A DNA stretch of 38,499 nucleotides from an uncultured Clostridium sp. (GTDB taxonomy: Bacteria > Bacillota > Clostridia > TANB77 > CAG-508): contig CANONT010000014.1 in assembly GCA_947567695.1 (NCBI GenBank), forward strand, positions 1 to 38,499, in the 5' to 3' direction. Every line of letters starts with the position of its first letter. The stretch's first letter is position 1. Positions 24,442 through 33,537 of the stretch are shown here, piece by piece. Position numbers and translations under genes: made by a program. The notes under the pieces are model-generated. The model saw only the letters and a program-made list of their open reading frames with translations, was not told the origin of the DNA and made no database searches.

Positions 24442-25782
24442 ATGAAAAGTAAAATGAATATAAAAAGCCTTATAATCCTATCAGTAATAGGAATTGCTAG
24501 TTTATTTTTTATCAATATGAGTTTTGCAGCCAACACAGGAAAAGTAAATGTAGATACAGCAAATCTTAGGGAAACCGCAGATGAGAATGCTAAGATTTTA
24601 GAATTACTATCTAAAAATCATGAAGTAGAAGTAATAGAAAAAACAGGAGATTGGTATAAGGTAAAAACAAACGGCATCACAGGATATTTAAGACAGGATC
24701 TAATTACTGTTGATGAAAAGGTAGCAGAAAATACTACTAATCAGGAAACAACAGAAAAGCCACAAGAAGCTACGGAACCACAACAAACAACGGAGTCACA
24801 AGCAGAATTAAAAGAGATAGAGTTGGGAAAACAAAAAGTAGCAGAAAATACGAAGTTGAAAATTGTACCAGTAATTAATGCAACTGATACAATTGAAGTA
24901 AAAAAAGACGAAGAAGTTAATGTAATAGAAGTTATCAATGGTTGGGTATGTGTGGAAGCACAAACCACAAAAGGTTGGATCCGTAAAGAAAGATTAAAAC
25001 AAGAGGAAGTAAAAACAGAGCAAACAGTAGAAACAGCAACACAGCCAACACAAGAACAACCACAACCAACTCAACAGCCAGAACAAGCAAAAGAACAACA
25101 ACCACAAGCGGTTAGTAAAACACTATATGTCAATTCAGCAACTGTTCGTGTTAGAAAAGAAGCAAGCACATCTTCTCAAATCGTAACAAATTTATCCGTC
25201 AATACAGCAGTAGAAGTAATAGCAGAACAAGGTGAGTGGAGTAAAGTAAAAGTAAATGGAAAAGAAGGATATATATCATCTTCTTTATTATCTAATACAA
25301 AGCAAGAAACAACCTCAAGAGGTTCTGGTACACCAAGAACAGCAGAAAACAATACAACAGAACCAAAACAACCAGAGAAAACCAAGACGACACCAACAGA
25401 AGCGCCAAAATCATCTGGAAAAGGAAGTACTGTTTTAGCAACGGCACAACAATATATTGGTTGTAAATATGTTTATGGGGGGACTTCTCCAAAAGGATTT
25501 GACTGTTCAGGATTTACTTCTTATGTATATAGAGCACATGGAGTTAATTTGAATCGAACAGCAGCTGGTCAATATAGCAATGGTGTTGCTGTTAGTAGAA
25601 GTGATTTACAACCTGGTGATTTAGTTATGTTTGGTAAATCAGGAATTAATCATGTGGCAATCTATGCTGGTGGAGGAAAGATCGTACATGCTGCCAATTC
25701 TTCCAGAGGAGTAACAACAGATACCATTAATTCAGGATATTATAACAAAAATTATGTGGGGGCAAGAAGAGTTATGCCATAG
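24442..25782 (+). CDS. Secreted SH3-domain NlpC/P60 peptidoglycan hydrolase
   Basis: The 446-residue protein has a signal peptide (cut likely after MSFA, about residue 29) and three SH3-type repeats (about 32-86, 130-177, 223-276). The repeats are joined by Gln/Pro/Thr-rich linkers. The C-terminal NlpC/P60 domain (about 330-446) has the catalytic Cys in FDCSGFTSYVY, His in INHVAIYAGG and the third polar residue in IVHAANSS. NlpC/P60 enzymes cut the stem peptide, typically at D-Glu-gamma-diamino acid bonds; SH3b domains bind the wall. comEC begins 19 bases downstream, so the two are likely co-transcribed. No defects are seen. Confidence 0.92.
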   Translation: MKSKMNIKSLIILSVIGIASLFFINMSFAANTGKVNVDTANLRETADENAKILELLSKNHEVEVIEKTGDWYKVKTNGITGYLRQDLITVDEKVAENTTNQETTEKPQEATEPQQTTESQAELKEIELGKQKVAENTKLKIVPVINATDTIEVKKDEEVNVIEVINGWVCVEAQTTKGWIRKERLKQEEVKTEQTVETATQPTQEQPQPTQQPEQAKEQQPQAVSKTLYVNSATVRVRKEASTSSQIVTNLSVNTAVEVIAEQGEWSKVKVNGKEGYISSSLLSNTKQETTSRGSGTPRTAENNTTEPKQPEKTKTTPTEAPKSSGKGSTVLATAQQYIGCKYVYGGTSPKGFDCSGFTSYVYRAHGVNLNRTAAGQYSNGVAVSRSDLQPGDLVMFGKSGINHVAIYAGGGKIVHAANSSRGVTTDTINSGYYNKNYVGARRVMP

Positions 25783-25800
25783 CAATTAAAAAGGAGGCTT

Positions 25801-28278
25801 ATGAAACAAAGACCGATTTTAGTTGCAGTTATAGGATATATGATAGGTATATTAGGGGGACTATACTTTCAATTTAGTATAGTCCTTTGTTATATCTTAT
25901 TCTTAGCAACTTATTTTATAGTAAAAAAGTTTTTTAAAAATCACAAACAACATGGTTTTAAATTATTGTCATTTAGTAGATATAGCAGATATTTAAAATT
26001 AGTGATTAATACAAAAGTAATTTTTATTTTTATGTTTTTTTCTATGATCTCGAATAGCATTGTTTTATTTCAAAATCATCAATATGAGTATTTATATCAA
26101 GATGGCGAGACAGTTGAAGTTACAGGAATTGTGGTAAGTCAGAAAAAGGAAAAGCCATATTATAATTTGTATCAAATTAAGGTTTTAGATTCTAAAAGTT
26201 TTGATCTATATATTCAAGTCAGTAAAAAAAATAACGAATTGGAATATGGTGACAAGGTGAAATTACAAGGCGAGTATAAGAAACCATCAGAACAAAGAAA
26301 TTATGGAGGATATGATGATAAGCAATATTTGAAAATACTGAAAATAGTAGGAAGAGTAAAAGTGAATCAGATAGAAGTGATAGCGAAAAAACAATTAAAT
26401 GTGGTTTTGCAATCTGCTAATAACATAAGTTTGAAGTGCAAAGAAAAAATTGATTCTATTTTTGAGGAAGAAAAGGCAAGTATGATAAAAGGCTTATTAT
26501 TAGGTGATACAGGTGACATACAAGAAGAGGTAAAAGAGAATTTTCAAGTAGCTAATATTTCACATGTTTTAGCTATATCTGGCATGCATATTGGCTATCT
26601 AATCCTAGGTATTCAAATAGTATTAAAGAATAGAATTGGGAAAAAGAAAACTAAGATTGTTACCATTGTTATTTTGATTTTTTATGTGTTCATCACTGGT
26701 TTTTCCCCTTCTATTGTACGAGCTGTTGTCATGGGAATTATCACGATAGGGGGAGGACTTGTCAATCGAAAAAGTGATATATGGAATTCAATTGCTATTT
26801 CATTATTAGGCATTTTATTTTATAATCCATTTTTGATTTTAAATGTAGGTTTGCAATTATCTTACTTGGGAACGATAGGAATTATTCTATTTCAACCAGT
26901 TATTTTAAAAATTTTTGAGAGTTATTCATCTAAAAGAAGATACAAACTCAAAAGAAAGTTAGAAGTATGGGAAAAAGCAAAGGAAATGATAGCGGTTAGT
27001 TTATCAGCTCAAATTATGATATTACCGATTTTGTTATATCACTTTAATATCTGTGGCATTTATTTCTTAATTACTAATTTATTAGTGAGTTTAGTAATTG
27101 CCCCCATTATTATCTTAGGATTTTTTTGTATTATCTTATCTTTTATTTTAAATCCAATTGCTAAATTTTTGACAGTACCATTGGGATTAGGGTTAAACTT
27201 TTTAAACTTAATTAGTAAATTTAGCGAGTTACCATTTTCTAAAATTTATATTCCAACACCAAGTTGGATTGCCATTTTCTTGTATTTTATAGGTGTTTTC
27301 CTTGGAAACATCATGTATGATATTTATCAATCAGAGTGTTTGACATCAACACAAAAGAGAGTTAAAAATATTATGGCTTTGTTTCGCTATCAGTTTCGTC
27401 AGAAAAAGAAAAAATATGTTATTGGTATGGCTGTTGTTCTAGTGATTTTTATTAGTATTTCTGTTATTCCCAAAGATTTAAAGATTTATTTTATTGATGT
27501 AGGGCAAGGAGATTGTACTTTGCTTGTGACACCTCAAAATAGAACTATTTTGATAGATGGCGGGGGGAGTTTGACTGATTTTGATGTGGGTAAAAAGACT
27601 TTAATACCTTATTTGTTAGATAGAGGTTTTACAAGTATTGATTATGTATTTATTAGTCATTATGATATGGATCACGTTCGGTCGGTCTGTTGACAGTTAT
27701 GGAGGAATTAAAGGTGAAAAATGTAGTAATAGGGAAGCAATTCGAGAGTTGTGAAAATTACGAGAAATTTATCAAGATTATAAAAGAAAAAAACATTAAA
27801 GTGATAGGGGTAGAAGCGGGACAAAGAATGAAGATAGAAAAGGCGTTATATTTTGATGTATTATGGCCAAGTTCTAAAGATAAAATTAGCGATAATGTGT
27901 TAAATAATAATTCGTTAGTTTGCCAGTTAGTCTATCAAGAGTTTTCTATGCTTTTTACGGGAGATATTGAAGAAATAGCGGAAAAAGAGATTCTAAAAAA
28001 ATATAAGAATGATTTAAATATATTTAAGTCAACAATTTTGAAAGTGGGACATCATCGGTTCTAAAACTTCTACTACACAGGAGTTTCTAAGTGTGATTAA
28101 ACCAAGAATTGCTTTGATTGGAGTAGGAAAAAATAATAATTTTGGTCATCCCAATGAGAATGTATTAAAGAGAATAGAAGAATCGGGTAGCAAAATTTAT
28201 CGAACAGATGAAATGGGGGAAATAACTATTAGAGTAACAAATAGAGGAAAGATTAGAATTGAGAAGTTTTTAGAGTAA
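25801..28278 (+). CDS. comEC: DNA-uptake channel ComEC/Rec2; needs three +1 shifts at CGG
   Basis: ComEC forms the membrane channel for single-stranded DNA in transformation. The order is an N-terminal DUF4131 region (about residues 25-195), the Competence domain with many helices and the motif ISHVLAISGMHIGYL (about 250-510), and a metallo-beta-lactamase domain (about 560-824). That last domain starts YFIDVGQGDCTLL and contains HYDMDHV. The frame is broken at CGG 27679, 27683 and 28056. Skipping each C gives DMDHV-GG-LLTVMEEL and VGHH-GS-KTSTTQ, both family motifs, and an 824-residue protein. Without the shifts translation ends at 27693. The gene is otherwise well preserved, which argues against simple decay. 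It follows the SH3/NlpC gene. Confidence 0.92.
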
Positions 28279-28458
28279 CAACTTGATTTTACAACTAAAA
28301 ATAGTTGCAAATAATAAAAAGGAGTGTTATATAAGTAAAATAGAAAAAGAATTAAAAAGAGATTTTAAAAATGCAATAATTAAATAAAAGATAAAATGCA
28401 TAAATTTAACAAAACCAGTAAATACTACTGAAAAGTAGGAAAAAGGAGAGTTAGATTT

Positions 28459-29061
28459 ATGAACAAATTAATCATAACCATGATTGCTATTGTTGTAGTA
28501 ATAGGAGCTATGTTCACAGCTGTCATGATCTTTACGCCAAAGCAGAATGAAAATGTTGAGAATATTGGAATAGAGATAGCAGAAGAGGAAATTTTAGATG
28601 ATTGTACAGACGAATATGAAGGAGCAGAATATGAAGATACTATAAAAGCTAATACACAAGAAGAAAAGACATCTCCAAATTGTTCTCTTACTACCAAAAC
28701 ATATTATCGAAAATGTGGACATACCAAAAGTGAATATAGTAATTTGCCATCTGATTTTGTTAATTTAACAAAGGATGAAATACAAGAAAAATATCAGGAA
28801 TATGAAATAGAGGATTTTGCTACCAATGAGATTATCTTGTATCAACAAAAAGAAGGAGATTGTGGAGAACATTATATGGTAAAAGATAAAGACGGAATGG
28901 TTACAGTTTATCAGGTTTTGGAGGATGGTAGCGAGGAAGAGCTGGAAACGACAGGAATAACGACGGAGTATTTGCCAGAGACAGATAAAATTAATATGAA
29001 AAATGGTATTCAAGTGAATGGAAAACAAGAGTTAAACCAATTGATTGAAGATTTTGAGTAA
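28459..29061 (+). CDS. Membrane-anchored BofC C-terminal-domain protein
   Basis: The 200-residue protein has one N-terminal membrane helix (about 5-26), an acidic linker, and a C-terminal domain. The domain has paired Cys residues (YRKCGHTKSEY and GDCGEHYMVKDKDG) and ends in INMKNGIQVNGKQELNQLIEDF. This fits the BofC_C domain. In B. subtilis BofC acts in the intermembrane space of the forespore on the sigK checkpoint; clostridial relatives are often annotated only by domain. AAGGAG precedes the ATG by 11 bases. I infer an envelope or sporulation role, but the partner is unknown. Confidence 0.65.
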   Translation: MNKLIITMIAIVVVIGAMFTAVMIFTPKQNENVENIGIEIAEEEILDDCTDEYEGAEYEDTIKANTQEEKTSPNCSLTTKTYYRKCGHTKSEYSNLPSDFVNLTKDEIQEKYQEYEIEDFATNEIILYQQKEGDCGEHYMVKDKDGMVTVYQVLEDGSEEELETTGITTEYLPETDKINMKNGIQVNGKQELNQLIEDFE

Positions 29062-29068
29062 AAATTTA

Positions 29069-29203
29069 TGCCATTGGGGACGGATCTTTTTGGCAATTTT
29101 AATTTTATGATTATATTTTAATGTTGGGAGTTGCAAATAAAAAATATAATAACCTTTTATTGATTATTAAAAAAATTGCCAAAAAGGTCCGTCCCCAATG
29201 GCA
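29069..29203. repeat. Paired REP-like palindromes between convergent genes
   Basis: The ends 29069-29100 and 29203-29172 are inverted copies with one mismatch. Each is a small hairpin with arms TGCCA/TGGCA around TTGGGGACGGA(T/C)CTTTT, and the pair encloses about 70 AT-rich bases. The core matches the ends of the 8505-8849 element but the arms differ. It starts 8 bases after the BofC-like stop and ends 12 bases before the pgsA stop, so it may serve as a bidirectional terminator. Confidence 0.75.
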
Positions 29204-29214
29204 ATCTTTCAAAA

Positions 29215-29808
29215 TTATTTCTTCTTTTTTTCTTTTTTGTCAATCGTAACTTCTTTCTTTAAATCTTGTTTATCAATAAATCCCTTTTGATATAAATCTC
29301 TCACATACATAACTAAAGAGAAAATAGTTGCCCCTAAAGCTAAAGTGTATAATCCTAAGTCAAGGTTTTGCCAAAAGCCATTTAAATTAAATTGTTTTAA
29401 TAAAAGAGAAATGACAATAGCGATGTAGAACAGTACAGTAGCAAGTTTTCCATACCATCTGCTATAAACGACAACATCTTTTCCATAAAGGAAAGAGGCA
29501 CCACAGATCATGATAAATTCCTTTAAAAATACAATGAGTAAAATCCATACAGGAATAATATTAGTGAACACAAGGGAAGCTAAAGTAGCTATTTGTGTTA
29601 GTTTATCTGCTAAGGGATCCATTAGTTTTCCAAAATTGGAAATCAAGTTGAATTTTCTAGCAATGCAACCATCTGCGATGTCTGTTATACCAGATATGGT
29701 AAAAAATACAAATGCTAATATATAATTGCCTGTAAATATAAAAGCTACAATAACGGGTATTAATAAAAGTCGTATAATGGTTAATATATTGGGTATATGT
29801 TTTAACAT
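29215..29808 (-). CDS. pgsA: CDP-diacylglycerol-glycerol-3-phosphate 3-phosphatidyltransferase
   Basis: The enzyme makes phosphatidylglycerol phosphate from CDP-diacylglycerol and glycerol 3-phosphate. The 197-residue protein has the CDP-alcohol phosphotransferase signature D-x2-DG-x2-AR-x8-G-x3-D-x3-D, seen as DIADGCIARKF followed by GKLMDPLADK at about residues 40-66. Several membrane helices surround it, and the N-terminus is NIPNILTIIRLLLIPVIV. AGGAG lies 7 bases before ATG 29808. It begins 9 bases after the clpE stop on the same strand, so the two are probably one operon. The Lys-rich C-terminus is slightly longer than usual. Confidence 0.92.
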   Translation of the reverse strand: MLKHIPNILTIIRLLLIPVIVAFIFTGNYILAFVFFTISGITDIADGCIARKFNLISNFGKLMDPLADKLTQIATLASLVFTNIIPVWILLIVFLKEFIMICGASFLYGKDVVVYSRWYGKLATVLFYIAIVISLLLKQFNLNGFWQNLDLGLYTLALGATIFSLVMYVRDLYQKGFIDKQDLKKEVTIDKKEKKKK

Positions 29809-29817
29809 AATCTTCTC

Positions 29818-32187
29818 CTATTTTATTTTGAATTCTAGTTTATTATTTTTGGAGTTAACAGTTACCGTTTTTCCATCTAAAAGTTCACTACGTAAAATCA
29901 TTTCAGATAATTCATCATCGATATATCTTTGAATGGCTCTTCTTAAAGGTCTTGCTCCAAATTTAGTGTCAGTGCCTTTTTCTAAAATGAAATCTTTAGC
30001 TGATTTACTAATTTCAATTTGAATATCTTTTTCTTTTAAGGCAGTTACTGTATTGGTTAGCATTAAATCAACAATTTGTAGTAATTGTTCTTTGGTTAAA
30101 CTATCAAATGATACAATTTCATCTACTCTATTTAAAAATTCAGGACGGAATACGTCTTTTAAACTGTCCATAATTTTGTTTTTGCTAACGGTTTGCCCAC
30201 CAAATCCAATGGAATTATTATTCAAGTTAGAACCTGCATTAGAAGTCATAATGATGATGGTATTTGCGAAACTAACGGAATTACCTTGACTATCGGTTAA
30301 TTTTCCATCATCTAATACTTGAAGTAGGATATTAAATACGTCGGGATGAGCTTTTTCAATTTCATCTAATAAAATGATAGAATAAGGTTTTCTTTTTACT
30401 TTGTCTGTTAGTTGCCCAGCGTCGTCATATCCAACATACCCAGGAGGGGCACCAATTAATTTAGAAGTAGAATGACCTTCCATATATTCAGACATATCAA
30501 TACGAATGATGGAATCTTCACTACCAAACATTTCGTACGCAAGGGATTTGGCTAGTTCCGTTTTTCCCACACCAGTTGGACCAACAAATATGAAAGAAGG
30601 TGGTCTTTTGGTACTTTGTAAACCTGCACGATTTCTTCTAATAGCTCTTGCTACACTGCTAACAGCTTCTTCTTGCCCGATAATTCTTTTATGAAGATTG
30701 GTTTCTAAGTTTAATAGTTTTTGTGTTTCTGCTTCTGTTATTTTTTTAACTGGTATTTTTGTCCAGCTTTCAATGACATTGGCAATGTCTTGAATGGTAA
30801 TTTGTTTTAACTTCATCTTGCTGTTTAATTTATCAATTTCTTCAATTAGTTGACATTCACGCGTTTTTAAATCAGCAGCCCTCTGATAGTCTTCTGTTGA
30901 GTCAGCTGCAATAACTTCTTCTTTTTCCGCTTGGACGTGAGAAAGCTCTTGTTTTAACATTTCTAGTTTGTATAAGTCTTTGTTTTCTAAGTTAATTCTC
31001 GAACAAGCTTCATCTAAAATATCAATGGCTTTGTCTGGCAAAAAGCGATCATGAATGTATTTTTCAGACATGATAACAGCTTGACGAATGACATCAGAAG
31101 ATATTTTTACTTTGTGATATTCTTCATAATATTTTTTGATGCCTTCCAAAATTCCGATGGAATCATCAATATTTGGCTCTTCTACTAGTACCTGTTGAAA
31201 TCTTCTTTCTAAAGCAGAGTCTTTTTCAATATATTTTCTGTATTCTTTTAAAGTAGTGGTACCAATTAATTGGATTTCTCCATTGGATAGGGCAGGTTTT
31301 AAAATATTGGCAGCATTCATAGAGTGTTCACCGTCACCAGCACCAATAATATTATGGATTTCATCAATGACTAGAATAATGTTTCCATATTCTTTGCATT
31401 CATCAATAATACCTTTCATTCTGGACTCAAATTGACCTCTAAATTGAGTTCCAGCAATAACAGCAGTCATATCTAGCAAATAAACTTCTTTATTTAAAAG
31501 TTTAGCTGGCACATTTTGATTGGCAATTTTGATAGCTAACCCTTGTGCAATTGCAGTTTTACCAACACCTGGTTCTCCAATTAAACAAGGATTATTTTTA
31601 GAACGTCTATTTAGGATTTGTACAATTCTTTGAATTTCTTTGTCTCTACCAACAATTAAATCAAGTTCATTGTTTTTGGCTTTGTTCGTCAAATTAGTTC
31701 CATAAGTGTCTAGGAACTTTTTCTTTTTATTTTGTTTGGTATTTTTCTTTTTTTCTACTTTTACTTTTTTTCTACCGCTAATGGGTTCACTTTGTTCTTC
31801 TTTTTCTTTGTGATTTTGTCCATGAAACATATTCGAGAAGATCGAACCAAGTGGAATAGCAGCACCTGCTATTTTGGGGGCATCTTCATCAGAATCGCTA
31901 TTAAGATCTGTGTTTTCAAAAGTGATAGCACCTTCTATATTTTCAATATCTTCCAGATTAATGTTTTCGGCTAAATCTTTGAAAATACTTTCAAATTGTT
32001 TTGTCATATCTGATAAGTTTATTTTATCATTGGATAAGATATCATTTTGATGGGCTAATACTTCATTGGGATTAATTCCTTTTTTCTTAGCACAGTCATA
32101 ACAATAACCTTCCATAGATTCTTTTCCGTTTTCTATTTTTTTATAAAAAAGGATGGCTGGATTTTCATTACATTCTGAACATAACAT
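29818..32187 (-). CDS. clpE: ClpE-type AAA+ unfoldase with N-terminal zinc finger
   Basis: The 789-residue protein starts with a four-cysteine zinc finger ([10 protein letters not shown], then GYCYDCAKK) and has no double Clp_N domain, which fits ClpE over ClpC or ClpB. The first AAA domain has GEPGVGKTA (about residue 210) and [13 protein letters not shown] middle coiled segment follows (about 420-470). The second AAA domain has [15 protein letters not shown] and [13 protein letters not shown], then the C-terminal D2-small domain. ClpE unfolds and feeds damaged proteins to ClpP. A linker of about 90 residues between the zinc finger and first AAA domain is rich in Lys, Asp and Glu. Promoter TTGACT-17-TATGAT precedes it; no CtsR box is evident. 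Confidence 0.88.
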   Translation of the reverse strand: MLCSECNENPAILFYKKIENGKESMEGYCYDCAKKKGINPNEVLAHQNDILSNDKINLSDMTKQFESIFKDLAENINLEDIENIEGAITFENTDLNSDSDEDAPKIAGAAIPLGSIFSNMFHGQNHKEKEEQSEPISGRKKVKVEKKKNTKQNKKKKFLDTYGTNLTNKAKNNELDLIVGRDKEIQRIVQILNRRSKNNPCLIGEPGVGKTAIAQGLAIKIANQNVPAKLLNKEVYLLDMTAVIAGTQFRGQFESRMKGIIDECKEYGNIILVIDEIHNIIGAGDGEHSMNAANILKPALSNGEIQLIGTTTLKEYRKYIEKDSALERRFQQVLVEEPNIDDSIGILEGIKKYYEEYHKVKISSDVIRQAVIMSEKYIHDRFLPDKAIDILDEACSRINLENKDLYKLEMLKQELSHVQAEKEEVIAADSTEDYQRAADLKTRECQLIEEIDKLNSKMKLKQITIQDIANVIESWTKIPVKKITEAETQKLLNLETNLHKRIIGQEEAVSSVARAIRRNRAGLQSTKRPPSFIFVGPTGVGKTELAKSLAYEMFGSEDSIIRIDMSEYMEGHSTSKLIGAPPGYVGYDDAGQLTDKVKRKPYSIILLDEIEKAHPDVFNILLQVLDDGKLTDSQGNSVSFANTIIIMTSNAGSNLNNNSIGFGGQTVSKNKIMDSLKDVFRPEFLNRVDEIVSFDSLTKEQLLQIVDLMLTNTVTALKEKDIQIEISKSAKDFILEKGTDTKFGARPLRRAIQRYIDDELSEMILRSELLDGKTVTVNSKNNKLEFKIK

Positions 32188-32229
32188 ACTTTTTTAATTC
32201 CTCATTTCTATTTAAATTTAATCTATAAT

Positions 32230-32258
32230 ATCATATCTTAAAAATGCTAAATAGTCAA
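32230..32258 (-). promoter_or_regulatory. Promoter of the clpE-pgsA operon
   Basis: Minus-strand TTGACT (32258-32253) and TATGAT (32235-32230), spacer 17 bases. The gap between clpE and the next gene (32188-32522) otherwise holds only a REP-like hairpin. Confidence 0.75.
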
Positions 32259-32431
32259 CAATTATAAAGATTTTTTTCTTATTTCGTCCCACAAAATTCA
32301 CTTAAAAATTTCTAGCTAAAAGTTCCTACATTTGCTCATTGTTTAAATTCTTATGGATATATTCCATTTGTTTGAAGTGCCTGACCTCTAAATAGTTACA
32401 AAATTTCCCCATTTAATCCTGGAACCAGTGG

Positions 32432-32470
32432 AAAAATTGCCAAAAAGCTCCGTCCCTCTTGGCAATTTTT
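32432..32470. repeat. Solo REP-like hairpin
   Basis: AAAAATTGCCA and TGGCAATTTTT pair perfectly over 11 bp around a loop carrying AGCTCCGTCCCTCT, the inverse of the GGGACGGA-x-CTTTTT core seen at 29069. It is a single unit without the inverted partner. A T-run follows, so it may terminate any transcript entering from the left. The remaining 240 bases of this gap show no gene. Confidence 0.75.
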
Positions 32471-32522
32471 TAGAACAATGTTATAATGAAATAGAAAGAT
32501 AAAAGAAGAGGAATAGATTAAA

Positions 32523-33380
32523 ATGAACGTAATTTTACCAGAGAAAAAGGTGTTTAATAAAAGACAAATAGCTATTTATGTATTGATTATTGTAATATGT
32601 ATTGTGTCTATTGTGATTGGCTTTTGTGTTCAATTTTATGCTAGAATTGATATGGGAAGGCTATTTGGAGGCGAATCAAAGAGTGAGTTAGGAAAGAAAA
32701 CGGAAGATCAGATAGAATTGTTAAAGTCAGAGTTTGATCAAGTTTTTACGAATCATATTGAAAATGGGGAGGGACAAGACAACAAAAAGAAAGAAGCGGA
32801 TAAACCTCTTGTTTATACAAGAATTGAAGGACAGGATAATAAGTTAAATAGTTATGATGTAAAAGTTCATATTCCATATATTAATATTGATAACGAAATA
32901 ATTGAAGGATATAATAAACAAATTGAAGATTTTATAGGTAAAACGAGTAGTATTTTGGAAAGTCAGAATAAAAATATTATTTATACAGTGGAGTATGTGG
33001 CTAATGTGCAAAACGATATTTTGTCTTTAATGATTCGATCTAATTTGAAAGAAGGGGCTAGTGCACAAAGAGTAATTATACAAACTTATAATTATGATTT
33101 AAGGAATAATAAAGAGATTTCTTTAGAAGAAGTACTAAAAATAGAAGATATCAATCCTTCTGAATTGCAAAGTAAAATTAAAAATGAAATTGGGATAGAG
33201 CAAAAAAAGGTTGAAGATTTGAAGAATTTAGGCTATAACATTTATAATCGAGATGTTACAAGTGATCGTTATCAATTAGAAAATTCAAAACAGTTTTATT
33301 TGACGAAGGATACGCTATATATTGTTTATGCTTATGGAAATGATACTTTTACAAGTGAAACTGATTTAGTAATTATATAA
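32523..33380 (+). CDS. RsiV-like membrane protein (DUF4163/DUF3298)
   Basis: The 285-residue protein has a short cytoplasmic stretch, a membrane helix (about residues 16-38), a polar linker of about 60 residues, and an extracellular alpha/beta domain. The domain matches the PdaC/RsiV-type DUF4163 plus DUF3298 pair, with IPYINIDNEIIEGYN early and the late STRD-like segment QFYLTKDTLYIVYAYG. In RsiV this domain senses lysozyme and is coupled to an anti-sigma N-terminus, but here the cytoplasmic part is only about 15 residues, so an anti-sigma role is not supported. It is a single gene with its own terminator. Confidence 0.7.
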   Translation: MNVILPEKKVFNKRQIAIYVLIIVICIVSIVIGFCVQFYARIDMGRLFGGESKSELGKKTEDQIELLKSEFDQVFTNHIENGEGQDNKKKEADKPLVYTRIEGQDNKLNSYDVKVHIPYINIDNEIIEGYNKQIEDFIGKTSSILESQNKNIIYTVEYVANVQNDILSLMIRSNLKEGASAQRVIIQTYNYDLRNNKEISLEEVLKIEDINPSELQSKIKNEIGIEQKKVEDLKNLGYNIYNRDVTSDRYQLENSKQFYLTKDTLYIVYAYGNDTFTSETDLVII

Positions 33381-33397
33381 AATAGGACAAAAGAAAA

Positions 33398-33420
33398 GAG
33401 AGGCGTTGCCTCTCTTTTTT
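33398..33420 (+). terminator. Terminator after the RsiV-like gene
   Basis: GAGAGGC (33398-33404) pairs with GCCTCTC (33408-33414), GTT loop, then T6. Confidence 0.9.
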
Positions 33421-33537
33421 CAATAAAAGGGGATGTTTTTACTTTCAATCAGTATTACTTTTTACTGACTATGCTTGTATTTTACAAATTAATTTTGTCC
33501 ATTGTGTGAACAAAAAGTGAAAAATAGATAAATCTCA

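Noticed and set aside
28279..28458. Expected rpsT or holA-type gene after comEC
   Set aside because: The 180-base gap is AT-rich with an AAGGAG but has no open frame of useful length.
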